The notes: a model not told the origin generated them from the sequence alone. A DNA stretch of 14,739 nt from Pseudomonadota bacterium (GCA_021811225.1 JAJZPJ010000050.1:1-14739); one strand, 5' to 3'. Positions 1 through 5,902 are shown, numbered from the stretch's first letter. Made by a program: numbers and translations.

Positions 1-53
1 GACGAGGATTCACCCCGGAATTTTAACAGACGGGACGCCGCCCCAGCCCGGAC

Positions 54-680
54 CTACTTCGCGGCGCCGGGGGCGAGAAAGTAGGCGGTCAGGCTGGCCA
101 GGGCTTCGTCGCTGAAGGGATTGGCGTGGCCGGTCGTGCGGTCGCCGAAAACGCCGCCCAGCAGGCGGGCGACGAACTCCCGACGCGGCTCCTTGCGGGC
201 CATCGCGAACAGATCGGGCGCCCAGCGGCCGGCACCCGGGCCGAGGTGGCAGCCCTGGCAATAGCGACGATAGATCGATCGCCCGGTCGACAGACGCTGC
301 GGCGTGACTGCCAGAGGCTCGAAATAGGCAACATCGAGCGGATGGGCCGCCGCGAGCCGGCGGGCGGCGCCGGCAAAGGCCGCGAGCTTCCCCGCCGCAA
401 ACAGTTCGCGCAGCCCGGCGAGCGCCGCCGGCCAGGCCGCATCCTGCCGTCCTGCGGCGCGGGCGGTCATGCCCAGGCTACCCAGGTTGCTGCGGATGCG
501 CTCGGACAAGGCGGCGCGGCGGACGGGCGGCGTCGCGGCAGCGGCGAGCACGCGCGCGTCCGCCGCGATCAGTTCGAGCTGGACGTCCAGCGTCCGTTCC
601 GGCGCCCCTGCGCCCTGCGTCGGCAGGGCGCAGGCCAGGGTGCAGACGAAGAGCGCGCAGGCGCCCAGCCGGCGCTTCAA
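54..680 (-). CDS. Periplasmic c-type cytochrome, single heme
   Basis: The best start is a TTG at 680 that overlaps the rhodanese stop (TTGA, 680-677). It gives a signal peptide at once (MKRRLGACALFVCTLACALPTQGAGA), and any longer frame would lie within the rhodanese gene. The 208-residue product has a helical, Ala-rich region (about 28-115) and a C-terminal cytochrome c domain with CQGCH at 141-145. Near the C-terminus, where class I cytochromes carry the Met ligand in an MPxF-like segment, this one reads GHANPFSDEALASLTAYF with no Met. His185 could serve, or Met160 in an unusual place. It probably accepts electrons released when sulfane sulfur is processed by the preceding rhodanese. It is the last gene of the operon. 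The 53 bases beyond its stop show no clear terminator. Confidence 0.85.
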   Translation of the reverse strand: MKRRLGACALFVCTLACALPTQGAGAPERTLDVQLELIAADARVLAAAATPPVRRAALSERIRSNLGSLGMTARAAGRQDAAWPAALAGLRELFAAGKLAAFAGAARRLAAAHPLDVAYFEPLAVTPQRLSTGRSIYRRYCQGCHLGPGAGRWAPDLFAMARKEPRREFVARLLGGVFGDRTTGHANPFSDEALASLTAYFLAPGAAK

Positions 681-1606
681 TCGACCTTGATCTTCTGCTG
701 GATGGGCGCCTTGGGGTCCGCCGACCATTCCACCATCGAGCCGTCGTACATCCTCGCCTGCTTGTTGCCGAGGAGTTCGTGCGAGGCGAACCAGCCGATC
801 GACGCCCAGTGTCCGGTGTTGCAGAAGTTGATCTGCGCGCCCTTGGTCGGAATGCCCGCGTCCTTGTAGAGTTTCTTCAACTGCGCGACATCGCGGAACT
901 CGCCGCCGTTGTTCTCCGTGAACCAGGATTCCGGAAGATTCTTGGCCCCGGGAATGGTGCCGCTGCGCTTGGCCAGCGGCACGCGGTTTATGCCGAGATA
1001 CTGGTCGCTCGGCCGGTTGTCCACCAGCAGCACGTGCTGCTTCATGGCCTTTTCCACCTCCGCTTCGGTGGCGTCCAGTTCCGGGCGGAAGTGCGCGCTG
1101 AAGGTCGCGGGCTTGGGCATGTTCATGCCGGTCTGGATCTTGTTGGCCTTGTTGGCAACGTAGCCGGCGTAGCCGCCGTTCAGGATCGAGACGTTGTTGT
1201 CGCCCAGCACCTTGAAGGTCCAATAGACCCGGGTGGATGCCCCCATGCTGGTGGCGCTGGTGCCGGCGGAGTAGACCACCACGTGGGTGTTGTTGTCGAT
1301 GCCCAGGCTGCCGATCAGCTTCGAGATCTGCGGCAGCGGCGGCAGCATGGCCGGCACGTTGTTCACCTTGGCGCGCCAGCCGCCCTTCATGAAGTCGCTG
1401 TAGATGGCGCAAGGAATGTGGCCGCGCAGGTATTCCATTTCGGAGCCGCGGTCGATCTCGCTGCGGACATCGAGCACCACCACGCCCGGTTTGCAGGAAT
1501 TCTCCTTGATCCAGTTGGCATCGACCAGCGGCTGCGCCGACGCCGCCAGCGCCGTTCCTCCGCTCGCCGCCAGCAACAGCAGGCTTGTCCCTAATATTCT
1601 TCTCAT
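677..1606 (-). CDS. Periplasmic two-domain sulfurtransferase (rhodanese)
   Basis: This 309-residue enzyme moves sulfane sulfur, typically from thiosulfate or 3-mercaptopyruvate to a thiol or cyanide acceptor. A Sec signal peptide (about 1-24, MRRILGTSLLLLAASGGTALAAS) puts it in the periplasm. The first, structural domain has VVLDVRSE and RGHIPCAIYSDF (61-72), and its active-loop position reads YSAGTSATS without Cys, as usual. The second, catalytic domain has LLVDNRPSDQYLG and GTIPGAKNLPES, and the catalytic loop CNTGHWAS with Cys262. AAGGAGA precedes the ATG by seven bases. It is the only rhodanese in this operon with a catalytic Cys, so it is the likely entry enzyme. The stop overlaps the cytochrome gene start. 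Confidence 0.92.
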   Translation of the reverse strand: MRRILGTSLLLLAASGGTALAASAQPLVDANWIKENSCKPGVVVLDVRSEIDRGSEMEYLRGHIPCAIYSDFMKGGWRAKVNNVPAMLPPLPQISKLIGSLGIDNNTHVVVYSAGTSATSMGASTRVYWTFKVLGDNNVSILNGGYAGYVANKANKIQTGMNMPKPATFSAHFRPELDATEAEVEKAMKQHVLLVDNRPSDQYLGINRVPLAKRSGTIPGAKNLPESWFTENNGGEFRDVAQLKKLYKDAGIPTKGAQINFCNTGHWASIGWFASHELLGNKQARMYDGSMVEWSADPKAPIQQKIKVD

Positions 1607-1621
1607 GTTCCGTCTCCTTGG

Positions 1622-1807
1622 TTAAACGACAATGATCCGGTCGGCGGCGAGCAACTGGCGCAGCGTCCGATCCCAGTCTGGCTCTCCGGTTTCCGGGCTT
1701 GAAACGTCGACATAGACAAGCTCGTGTTCCCCCTCCAGGCGACTCAGCGCCTGCCCGACCGTCTCCCGGTCGGGGAATATTCCGGTTCTCAGCACCATCA
1801 CGTCCAT
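1622..1807 (-). CDS. Small protein of unknown function (61 aa), possible third member of a DsrEFH-like set
   Basis: AGGAG seven bases upstream selects the ATG at 1807. The 61 residues read as strand (MDVMVLRTG), helix (RETVGQALSRLEG), strand (ELVYVDVSS), helix (WDRTLRQLLAADR) and strand (IIVV), a compact alternating alpha/beta pattern ending on a hydrophobic strand. It contains no cysteine. Its place after two DsrE-like genes suggests a DsrH/TusB-like counterpart, but it is shorter than those and I see no clear motif, so this is only a guess. The periplasmic rhodanese gene follows after 15 bases. Confidence 0.62.
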   Translation of the reverse strand: MDVMVLRTGIFPDRETVGQALSRLEGEHELVYVDVSSPETGEPDWDRTLRQLLAADRIIVV

Positions 1808-1821
1808 GGCTTCCGCTCCTG

Positions 1822-2100
1822 CTAGAGGCTCATCACGAGGTCGGCTTCCAGCATCGCTCGCGCCAGCGCCGCAGGATCGAGGCACGGCAGTTCCTCCCCG
1901 GCGACGGTGGTCTCGGGCGCGATGTCGGCCAGCTCCAGCAGCTCGAACTGCGCCGCGTTTTCCGGCGTGTCCGCCACCGGTGCGCCCATGAACACCAGGC
2001 GCACCCGGTGGCCGAAGATGGTCAGGCCGGCGGCGACGCGCATCGCCTCGGCGTGGTCGCGCCGGCCGAGCAGCAGTATCGATCGGGTCTGGAGCGTCAT
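1822..2100 (-). CDS. Second DsrE-like protein (92 aa)
   Basis: The 92-residue cytoplasmic product starts RSILLLGRRDHAEAMRVAAGL, then FGHRVRLVFMGAPV, the strand-helix-strand opening of the DsrE/F family. Its only cysteine is Cys73, late in the protein (LPCLD). In DsrE/TusD the reactive Cys is also in the second half, so Cys73 is the candidate. Sequence similarity to the neighbouring 98-aa gene is low, so they are probably different subunits of a hetero-oligomer like DsrEFH or TusBCD. GAGG lies eight bases before the ATG. The 61-aa gene follows after 14 bases. Confidence 0.68.
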   Translation of the reverse strand: MTLQTRSILLLGRRDHAEAMRVAAGLTIFGHRVRLVFMGAPVADTPENAAQFELLELADIAPETTVAGEELPCLDPAALARAMLEADLVMSL

Positions 2101-2109
2101 GGCGCCGCC

Positions 2110-2406
2110 TCAGATCGTCACGATGCTGGCGGCTTCCGCCACCAGCGCGCTGTGGTCGGTCTGGCTGCCCAGCTCCACCGGACAGGGAGAATCGTCCATG
2201 AATCTCTCCCAGGAATATTCGCAGGCGACCGACCGCCCGGCCTCCTGCATCAGGCGCCTGACCGCGGCGTCGGCGAGCAGATTCACCCCGTCGTTGGTGA
2301 AGAAGCAGCCCCACGTCTTGCCGGCGCGCCCGCAAGCGGCCGCCAGCGGCATCAGGACGCGGGCGCCGCGATCGGTGCACACCACGAACAGCAGATCCAG
2401 ACTCAT
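2110..2406 (-). CDS. DsrE-like protein (98 aa)
   Basis: This small cytoplasmic protein has a DsrE/TusD-type fold: a first strand LDLLFVVCT, a helix with GARVLMPLAAACGRAGK, then WGCFFTNDGVNLLAD, where DsrE proteins have the strand-loop V.F...GV. It has five cysteines (10, 25, 34, 62, 75). Cys75 sits in a position compatible with the sulfur-binding Cys of DsrE/TusD, though without alignment this is tentative. DsrE proteins receive sulfur from TusA in sulfur oxidation and tRNA thiolation. GGAGAA precedes the ATG, which overlaps the upstream stop as ATGA. The next DsrE-like gene follows after nine bases. Confidence 0.75.
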   Translation of the reverse strand: MSLDLLFVVCTDRGARVLMPLAAACGRAGKTWGCFFTNDGVNLLADAAVRRLMQEAGRSVACEYSWERFMDDSPCPVELGSQTDHSALVAEAASIVTI

Positions 2407-3275
2407 CGCATTCTTCTCCGTTCGTGGGCCGGCCTGCCCGAGCCGAGCGCGGCGGGATGTGCGGCCATCGCAGGCCGCTCCGCCCGGCCCTCCAGGAGCA
2501 CCGAGACGTCCGCCCCGGTGCCGGCGCGCAGCAGCGCGAAATAGGCCACCGATTCGAACGGACCGCGGCCATAGGCCAGGAAGCGCCGGCCGGCCGGCAG
2601 TTCGAGCCGGCCCAGAACCTGTCGGCTGCGCGCCAGCGAGAGCGGCAGCGACCAGGCGCCGGCGAGCGCCCGGATCTTCTCGCCCCGAGTTTCCGCCGCG
2701 TTGCGCCCGTCCAGGATCTGCGTTCCGGCCGCGAGCGTTCGCGCCAGTTCGCTCCTGAGCACGATGTCGCCCTCCCGGACCGTCGCCTGATAGTAGGGAT
2801 TTCGCGTCATCGCGCGGCCCACGCCCGATCCCAGCCGGGCGGCGGGCAAGCCGGCGCCCTGCGACAGGGGCAGGGTCAGGATGGACACCTTGCGCTGGCC
2901 GCACAGATAGAGCATGCCGGCGACGAAATCGCGCTCGGTCGGATCGTCGCCCACCACCAGCACGTGCTCGCTGCCCGACAGACCGGCGGTGCCGAGCAGC
3001 CAGTAGATCTCGCGAAAGCCCGCCAGGCGTCCGTGGAGGTCGAGAAATTCCGACGCAGGCAGGCAGTGGGCGCCGTCGATGCTGCGCTTGACGCAGGCCG
3101 CCTGCGCCCGCGCATCCACCACCGTGACCCGGTCCATCAGGCTCGCGGCGCTGGTCACGTAGCCGATCGCGGCGGCCCCGGCCGCCGCCGGCGCCACCGC
3201 CAGCGTTGCGGCGACGACGGCGCGCAGCGCGGCGTGGCGCAGCGGGTCAGCAGCCGGCAAAGTGCTGTCCGCCAC
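2403..3275 (-). CDS. Membrane-anchored tandem rhodanese-like protein without catalytic Cys
   Basis: The 290-residue product has a hydrophobic N-terminal segment (about 16-38; signal or anchor) and two rhodanese-like folds. Rhodanese features include VTVVDAR (50-56), the RSIDGAHCLPASEF segment (64-77), and in the second domain QILDGRN followed by the loop FLAYGRGPFESVAYF. The positions where active rhodaneses have Cys read VVGDDPTERD (first) and AYGRGPFES (second), so both sites lack it. Remaining cysteines are 61, 71 and 125. A regulatory or binding role, or sulfur transfer through Cys71, is possible. The start is uncertain: GTG at 3275 overlaps the previous gene by 29 bases and has only a weak site, and TTG at 3260 is an alternative. 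The stop overlaps the next start as ATGA. Confidence 0.75.
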   Translation of the reverse strand: MADSTLPAADPLRHAALRAVVAATLAVAPAAAGAAAIGYVTSAASLMDRVTVVDARAQAACVKRSIDGAHCLPASEFLDLHGRLAGFREIYWLLGTAGLSGSEHVLVVGDDPTERDFVAGMLYLCGQRKVSILTLPLSQGAGLPAARLGSGVGRAMTRNPYYQATVREGDIVLRSELARTLAAGTQILDGRNAAETRGEKIRALAGAWSLPLSLARSRQVLGRLELPAGRRFLAYGRGPFESVAYFALLRAGTGADVSVLLEGRAERPAMAAHPAALGSGRPAHERRRMR

Positions 3276-3516
3276 CGTCGCCGCCCGCGGAGCCGGCTTG
3301 GGCCGCCGGCGGATGCTCGAGGTAGTAGCCGACCAGGTCGGTCACCGACACCGTCCCGAAGGGCTGGGGCAGCGCGATGTCCGCCATGCGGTCCATCGGC
3401 TGGGGCTGCTCGGAACGCGCGAGCGTCCCGGCGGAGACGGCGACGTAGGGAAACAAGCCCGCCGACAGGCCCAGAAACACGGCCAGCGACGCCAGCCAGA
3501 AGATCACCAGTTTCAT
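3247..3516 (-). CDS. Small membrane-anchored protein with Gly-rich C-terminal tail ending in Cys (89 aa)
   Basis: Unrecognised family. The 89 residues comprise an N-terminal hydrophobic anchor (about 3-28), a conserved-looking middle (MADIALPQPFGTVSVTDLVGYY, about 44-65) and a flexible tail GSAGGDGGGQHFAGC whose last residue is its only Cys. With the Lys-first anchor the tail should lie in the periplasm. A Gly-rich arm bearing a lone Cys recalls the GGCGG carrier end of SoxY, which holds sulfur intermediates. That comparison is my inference, and the rest of the protein is not SoxY-like. AGGAGG precedes the ATG by four bases, a strong site. The end overlaps the start of the rhodanese-like gene. 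Confidence 0.78.
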   Translation of the reverse strand: MKLVIFWLASLAVFLGLSAGLFPYVAVSAGTLARSEQPQPMDRMADIALPQPFGTVSVTDLVGYYLEHPPAAQAGSAGGDGGGQHFAGC

Positions 3517-3524
3517 CGCGCCTC

Positions 3525-3617
3525 CTAGAATATGTCCTGGGTCAGGACCAGGTAGAGCAGGTAGAAGGTCACGAAGAACAGGGCGATCTGCAGCAGGGTG
3601 GGAAAATCCAGCGTCAT
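3525..3617 (-). CDS. 30-residue single-span membrane peptide
   Basis: This micro-gene encodes MTLDFPTLLQ followed by a strongly hydrophobic helix (IALFFVTFYLLYLVL) and a short TQDIF end. Support for it being real: its ATG overlaps the upstream stop as ATGA (3617-3614), it has exactly one membrane-length helix, and its stop lies just before the ribosome site (TAGGAGG) of the next gene, so it fills the gap between two genes neatly. Small hydrophobic peptides of this size often stabilise membrane complexes, for example those of oxidases. No specific function can be assigned. Confidence 0.72.
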   Translation of the reverse strand: MTLDFPTLLQIALFFVTFYLLYLVLTQDIF

Positions 3618-3832
3618 TTCGCGACCCCTCCTTCGTAGTGCCGAACCAGCATGCCGAGGTCCAGCGGCTTGCCGTCCACCGGGTTCGCGACCGGCGGCGT
3701 GTAATAGGGCACCCCAGCGCGCGTCGCACGAAGATAGGCGGGCGGATCGAAGAAGATGTAGGCCAGCCCGGCCGCCGAGACGAGCGCCGTGAGGAGGGAA
3801 AACACCAGCATCTGCAGCTTCGCCAGGTTCAT
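3614..3832 (-). CDS. Small single-span membrane protein, unknown function (72 aa)
   Basis: I do not recognise this family. The 72-residue product has one hydrophobic span (about residues 7-28, LQMLVFSLLTALVSAAGLAYIF) that starts after a short positively charged N-terminus, so the C-terminal 44 residues should face the periplasm. That tail is proline- and tyrosine-rich (FFDPPAYLR, VPYYTPPVANP) and ends DLGMLVRHYEGG. It resembles the end of the 89-aa protein two genes on (TDLVGYYLEHPP), so the two may be paralogous. No cysteines. GAGGG precedes the ATG, and its TGA overlaps the start of the 30-aa gene (ATGA). Possible accessory subunit of the sulfur-transfer membrane complex. Confidence 0.75.
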   Translation of the reverse strand: MNLAKLQMLVFSLLTALVSAAGLAYIFFDPPAYLRATRAGVPYYTPPVANPVDGKPLDLGMLVRHYEGGVAK

Positions 3833-3842
3833 CGGAGCGCCC

Positions 3843-4166
3843 TCAATTCTTGCGCACGTAGAGATGCCAGCACCGCTCCGCCCTGACCGTGGCCAGGTGC
3901 GTGCTCGCCAGATCCCGCATCATCGGCGGAATGGCCTCCACCGACGTGGCATTGTCGATCAGCACTTCGATCACCTCGCCGGAAGCGGCGCCGGTGAGCG
4001 CCTTCTTGGTCATCAACTGGGGCCGCGGGCAGGAGTCCCCGATGCAGTTGATCTTCTGCTTCACGCTGACCGTCGATCCGTCGGGCAATACGGCTTGCGC
4101 GGCTTGCGTCGTCGCGGCCTCCGCCGGTGCGGCTTGCTGTTTTCTGCTGAAAAGTCCCATGGTCAT
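3843..4166 (-). CDS. TusA-like sulfur carrier protein
   Basis: This 107-residue protein accepts and passes persulfide sulfur in the cytoplasm. The TusA/SirA fold covers about residues 34-107, with the hallmark CPRP motif at 46-49 (Cys46 being the carrier cysteine) followed by LMTKKAL, the usual start of helix 1. Cys41, five residues before it, and Cys99 near the end are additional. The first 30 residues are an Ala/Gln-rich extension not found in ordinary TusA, starting MTMGLFSRK. It could tether the carrier to a partner. GGAG lies five bases before the ATG. An alternative ATG two codons later is possible. It lies 36 bases after the YeeE pair and 10 bases before the small membrane genes, which fits handing on sulfur that enters through YeeE. 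Confidence 0.88.
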   Translation of the reverse strand: MTMGLFSRKQQAAPAEAATTQAAQAVLPDGSTVSVKQKINCIGDSCPRPQLMTKKALTGAASGEVIEVLIDNATSVEAIPPMMRDLASTHLATVRAERCWHLYVRKN

Positions 4167-4202
4167 CGAGCTCCGTTCAAGTGGATAGGAATCGCCGCCG
4201 GT

Positions 4203-4892
4203 TCACGCCGACGGCTCGGCGAGCGCGGCGGCGCCCGGCACCGCTGCCGCGACGGAATCGGCCGTCGCCCAGGCTTCGCAGGCGCCGTCGTCTCTGGCGG
4301 GCGCCGTCGCCTTGGCCCCCGCGCGCTCCCGCTTCAGGATGGCGCGGTAGATGCCGTAGAGCGCCAGCGCCTGCACCAGCCCGAAGACGATCGCGGGGAT
4401 GCCGGTTTTGAGCTGCAAGGTGGCGGCATTGGCGAAACCGAATTGCAATCCCGCCAGATTCGGCCGGCCGGTCATGGTGCCGGGCGCGGGCGGCCAGTAG
4501 GTGAATGACCAGAGCAGGGAGAACAGGAACATGCCGGCGAAGGTGCACAGCAAGGCCCAGAAGGCGCCGAGGTTGCCCTCTCCCGCCTTGACCCAGGTAG
4601 ACACCGTGCACGCCCCCGCCAGCACCATGCCGATGCCGAACAGGAACAGTCCGATGAAGGTGTTGAGGCCGACGTCGAACTGCATCGGCTTGCCGGCGCC
4701 GATGCTGATGAAGGCGGTGAAGCCCAGGGTCATGATCATCATCGCCACCAGCATCGCCTTGGTGTTGCGATAGGTCTTGAACAACATCGCGTCGCGCAAC
4801 GCCGCCACGTTGCAGTAGCGCGAGCGCTGCACCAGCAGGCCGGTGGTGGTACCGAATACGAAGGCCGCCAAACATTCCGCCACGGGGGTCAT
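4203..4892 (-). CDS. YeeE/YedE family membrane protein, second half
   Basis: This 229-residue inner-membrane protein begins one base after the upstream YeeE gene (GGAGAG before the ATG). It shows the N-terminal family motif QRSRYC (Cys27) and the repeat motif GIGMVLAGACTVSTW (86-100, Cys95), with about five hydrophobic segments. TsuA uses conserved Cys in these places to relay thiosulfate through the membrane. The final 45 residues, after the last membrane segment, form an Ala-rich charged tail that looks disordered. With its neighbour it adds up to about 390 residues, the size of one complete transporter, so a heterodimeric split transporter is likely. The next gene encodes a TusA-like carrier, the usual cytoplasmic partner of YeeE. 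Confidence 0.87.
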   Translation of the reverse strand: MTPVAECLAAFVFGTTTGLLVQRSRYCNVAALRDAMLFKTYRNTKAMLVAMMIMTLGFTAFISIGAGKPMQFDVGLNTFIGLFLFGIGMVLAGACTVSTWVKAGEGNLGAFWALLCTFAGMFLFSLLWSFTYWPPAPGTMTGRPNLAGLQFGFANAATLQLKTGIPAIVFGLVQALALYGIYRAILKRERAGAKATAPARDDGACEAWATADSVAAAVPGAAALAEPSA

Positions 4893-4893
4893 C

Positions 4894-5385
4894 TCAGCTC
4901 TCCAAGGTTTTCTTGTAAATCCAGGTGCCGACCCAGGTGCCGGCGAGAATGCCGCTCACCGCCAGATAGCCGCCCAGGTTCATCTCCGGCGTCAGGCCGA
5001 AGAAGGTGCTGACGTTGCAGACGAAGGCCAGGCGGATGCCGATGCCCATCAGCAAGCCGCCGATGGTGATCATGATCCACTCGGTCAGGCGGTGCGGCAT
5101 GCGCCAGCAGAACTCGCGCGAGAGCACCGCGCCGAGAAAGGCGCCGAACACCATGCCCAGGCTGATGTAGATCTTCCAGTAGTAGGGATCGGGCGGAAAG
5201 GCGACCTTCCAGAAGGGGATGCGGTAGATGGCGTGGCCCATGAAGAATTTGGCGATGAGCCCGGTCATCATGGTCTCGCCACCGCCGACCGTCCAGGCGC
5301 CGACCACCAGGAACAGAAAAATGTCGAGCACCGCGATCATCGCCAGCGCAATGACCGGTTCCAAGGTTTTCTGAAAAAACTCCAT
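4894..5385 (-). CDS. YeeE/YedE family membrane protein (thiosulfate-transporter type), first half
   Basis: This 163-residue inner-membrane protein has about four hydrophobic segments (near 11-35, 72-90, 105-125 and 137-155). It carries the family motif GGLLMGIGIRLAFVCNVSTFFG around residues 109-130, with Cys123 where YeeE/YedE transporters hold a substrate-handling Cys. Cys93 lies in LSREFCWRMP. Full-length family members such as the thiosulfate transporter TsuA are about 330-400 residues and contain two such halves. This protein is one half and its downstream neighbour appears to be the other. GGGGAGAT directly precedes the ATG, and it is the first gene of the sulfur operon. Substrate is probably thiosulfate or another sulfur compound, by family. 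Confidence 0.85.
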   Translation of the reverse strand: MEFFQKTLEPVIALAMIAVLDIFLFLVVGAWTVGGGETMMTGLIAKFFMGHAIYRIPFWKVAFPPDPYYWKIYISLGMVFGAFLGAVLSREFCWRMPHRLTEWIMITIGGLLMGIGIRLAFVCNVSTFFGLTPEMNLGGYLAVSGILAGTWVGTWIYKKTLES

Positions 5386-5464
5386 ATCTCCCCGCTCCTT
5401 TCGTTGATGCCCTTCGGCGAGGGCTGACGCATCCTACCGTCCCGATGCCGAAGCACGGGTAGTA

Positions 5465-5470
5465 ATTATT
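5465..5470 (-). promoter_or_regulatory. Possible -10 element of the sulfur operon
   Basis: The intergenic stretch 5461-5479 is strikingly AT-rich against its surroundings. On the minus strand it contains AATAAT (5470-5465), five of six bases of a -10 box, about 80 bases before the first gene of the sulfur operon. No convincing -35 lies 16-18 bases upstream, so it would need an activator or be something else, such as a binding site for the neighbouring regulator. Confidence 0.25.
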
Positions 5471-5503
5471 GCAAACATTGGGGAGCGCCAGGCCGCGGGC
5501 CCA

Positions 5504-5532
5504 TCGACGCTGCGGGCCGCAGCCAGTATAAT
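5504..5532 (+). promoter_or_regulatory. Sigma70-type promoter of the ribbon-helix-helix gene
   Basis: A perfect -10 TATAAT at 5527-5532 stands 17 bases downstream of TCGACG at 5504-5509, which matches four of six bases of the -35 consensus. In DNA this GC-rich, a perfect -10 at the right distance from a gene is unlikely by chance. Transcription would start near 5539-5541, leaving about 20 bases before the first ATG (5560) and about 40 before the second (5579). Confidence 0.65.
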
Positions 5533-5553
5533 AAAAGCCAGACCTTCCCGGGC

Positions 5554-5591
5554 GCCGCCATGTCCATCTATAGCCGCCATGTCCATCTATA
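5554..5591 (+). repeat. Perfect 19-bp tandem duplication covering the start codon
   Basis: GCCGCCATGTCCATCTATA occurs at 5554-5572 and again at 5573-5591 without any mismatch. Each copy contains an ATG and the first codons of the ribbon-helix-helix protein (Met-Ser-Ile-Tyr). Because 19 is not a multiple of three, the two ATGs are in different frames. The perfect identity suggests a recent slippage event or selection on the sequence. Confidence 0.95.
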
Positions 5592-5595
5592 TTGA
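5560..5595 (+). other. Possible 11-codon upstream reading frame overlapping the regulator start
   Basis: The ATG of the first repeat copy opens a frame reading MSIYSRHVHLY that stops at 5593-5595, after the regulator start at 5579. If used, ribosomes would terminate 14 bases past the real start, which could lower or couple its translation. There is no Shine-Dalgarno site, so use is uncertain. It may be only a by-product of the duplication. Confidence 0.3.
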
Positions 5596-5902
5596 ACACA
5601 ACGACGTTCTCGATCACATGTTCGACGCCTGCACGACGTCGCAGATCAGCGAGTTCATTCCCGAAAAGCGCGGCTTTCGCATCCGCGGGCACAGCACCAC
5701 CGTCTCGCTCGAGCATGCTTTCTGGAACGTGCTGGAGGACATGGCGCGCGAGGCCGGGGTGACGCTGCCGCGCCTGATCGAGCGCATCCACGACAGCTGC
5801 CTGATCGCCAACGACAAGAACATCTCGTCCTGCCTGCGGGTGATCTGCCTCAAGTACCTGAACATCTACAACGGCGACAGCCAGGTCCTGGGCAGCCGCT
5901 GA
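5579..5902 (+). CDS. Ribbon-helix-helix domain protein, probable DNA-binding regulator
   Basis: This 107-residue protein matches the RHH_4-type ribbon-helix-helix family. The characteristic stretch is residues 31-95: a strand with RIRGHSTTVSLE, then EHAFWNVLEDMAREAG, then TLPRLIERIH, and a closing helix with SSCLRVICLKYL. Such proteins are usually dimeric DNA-binding regulators, although many members of this subfamily have no assigned role. It is the only plus-strand gene here, divergent from the sulfur operon and convergent with the qhp operon, so autoregulation or control of the divergent operon is the natural guess. The start is uncertain: ATG at 5579 gives the full domain, while an identical ATG context 19 bases upstream (5560) is out of frame. 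Neither has a clear Shine-Dalgarno site. Confidence 0.82.
   Translation: MSIYIEHNDVLDHMFDACTTSQISEFIPEKRGFRIRGHSTTVSLEHAFWNVLEDMAREAGVTLPRLIERIHDSCLIANDKNISSCLRVICLKYLNIYNGDSQVLGSR

Noticed and set aside
1..53. A terminator after the cytochrome gene
   Set aside because: Only weak GC pairing and no T-tract on the minus strand were seen before the window edge.
54..1412. A 452-residue version of the cytochrome gene
   Set aside because: The first 244 codons run through the rhodanese gene in another frame and look like shadow sequence. The TTG at 680 gives a signal peptide and a start/stop overlap.
5470..5500. A sigma54-type promoter on the minus strand (TGGCGC then TTGCAA)
   Set aside because: The GG and GC dinucleotides are 15 bases apart rather than the required 10.
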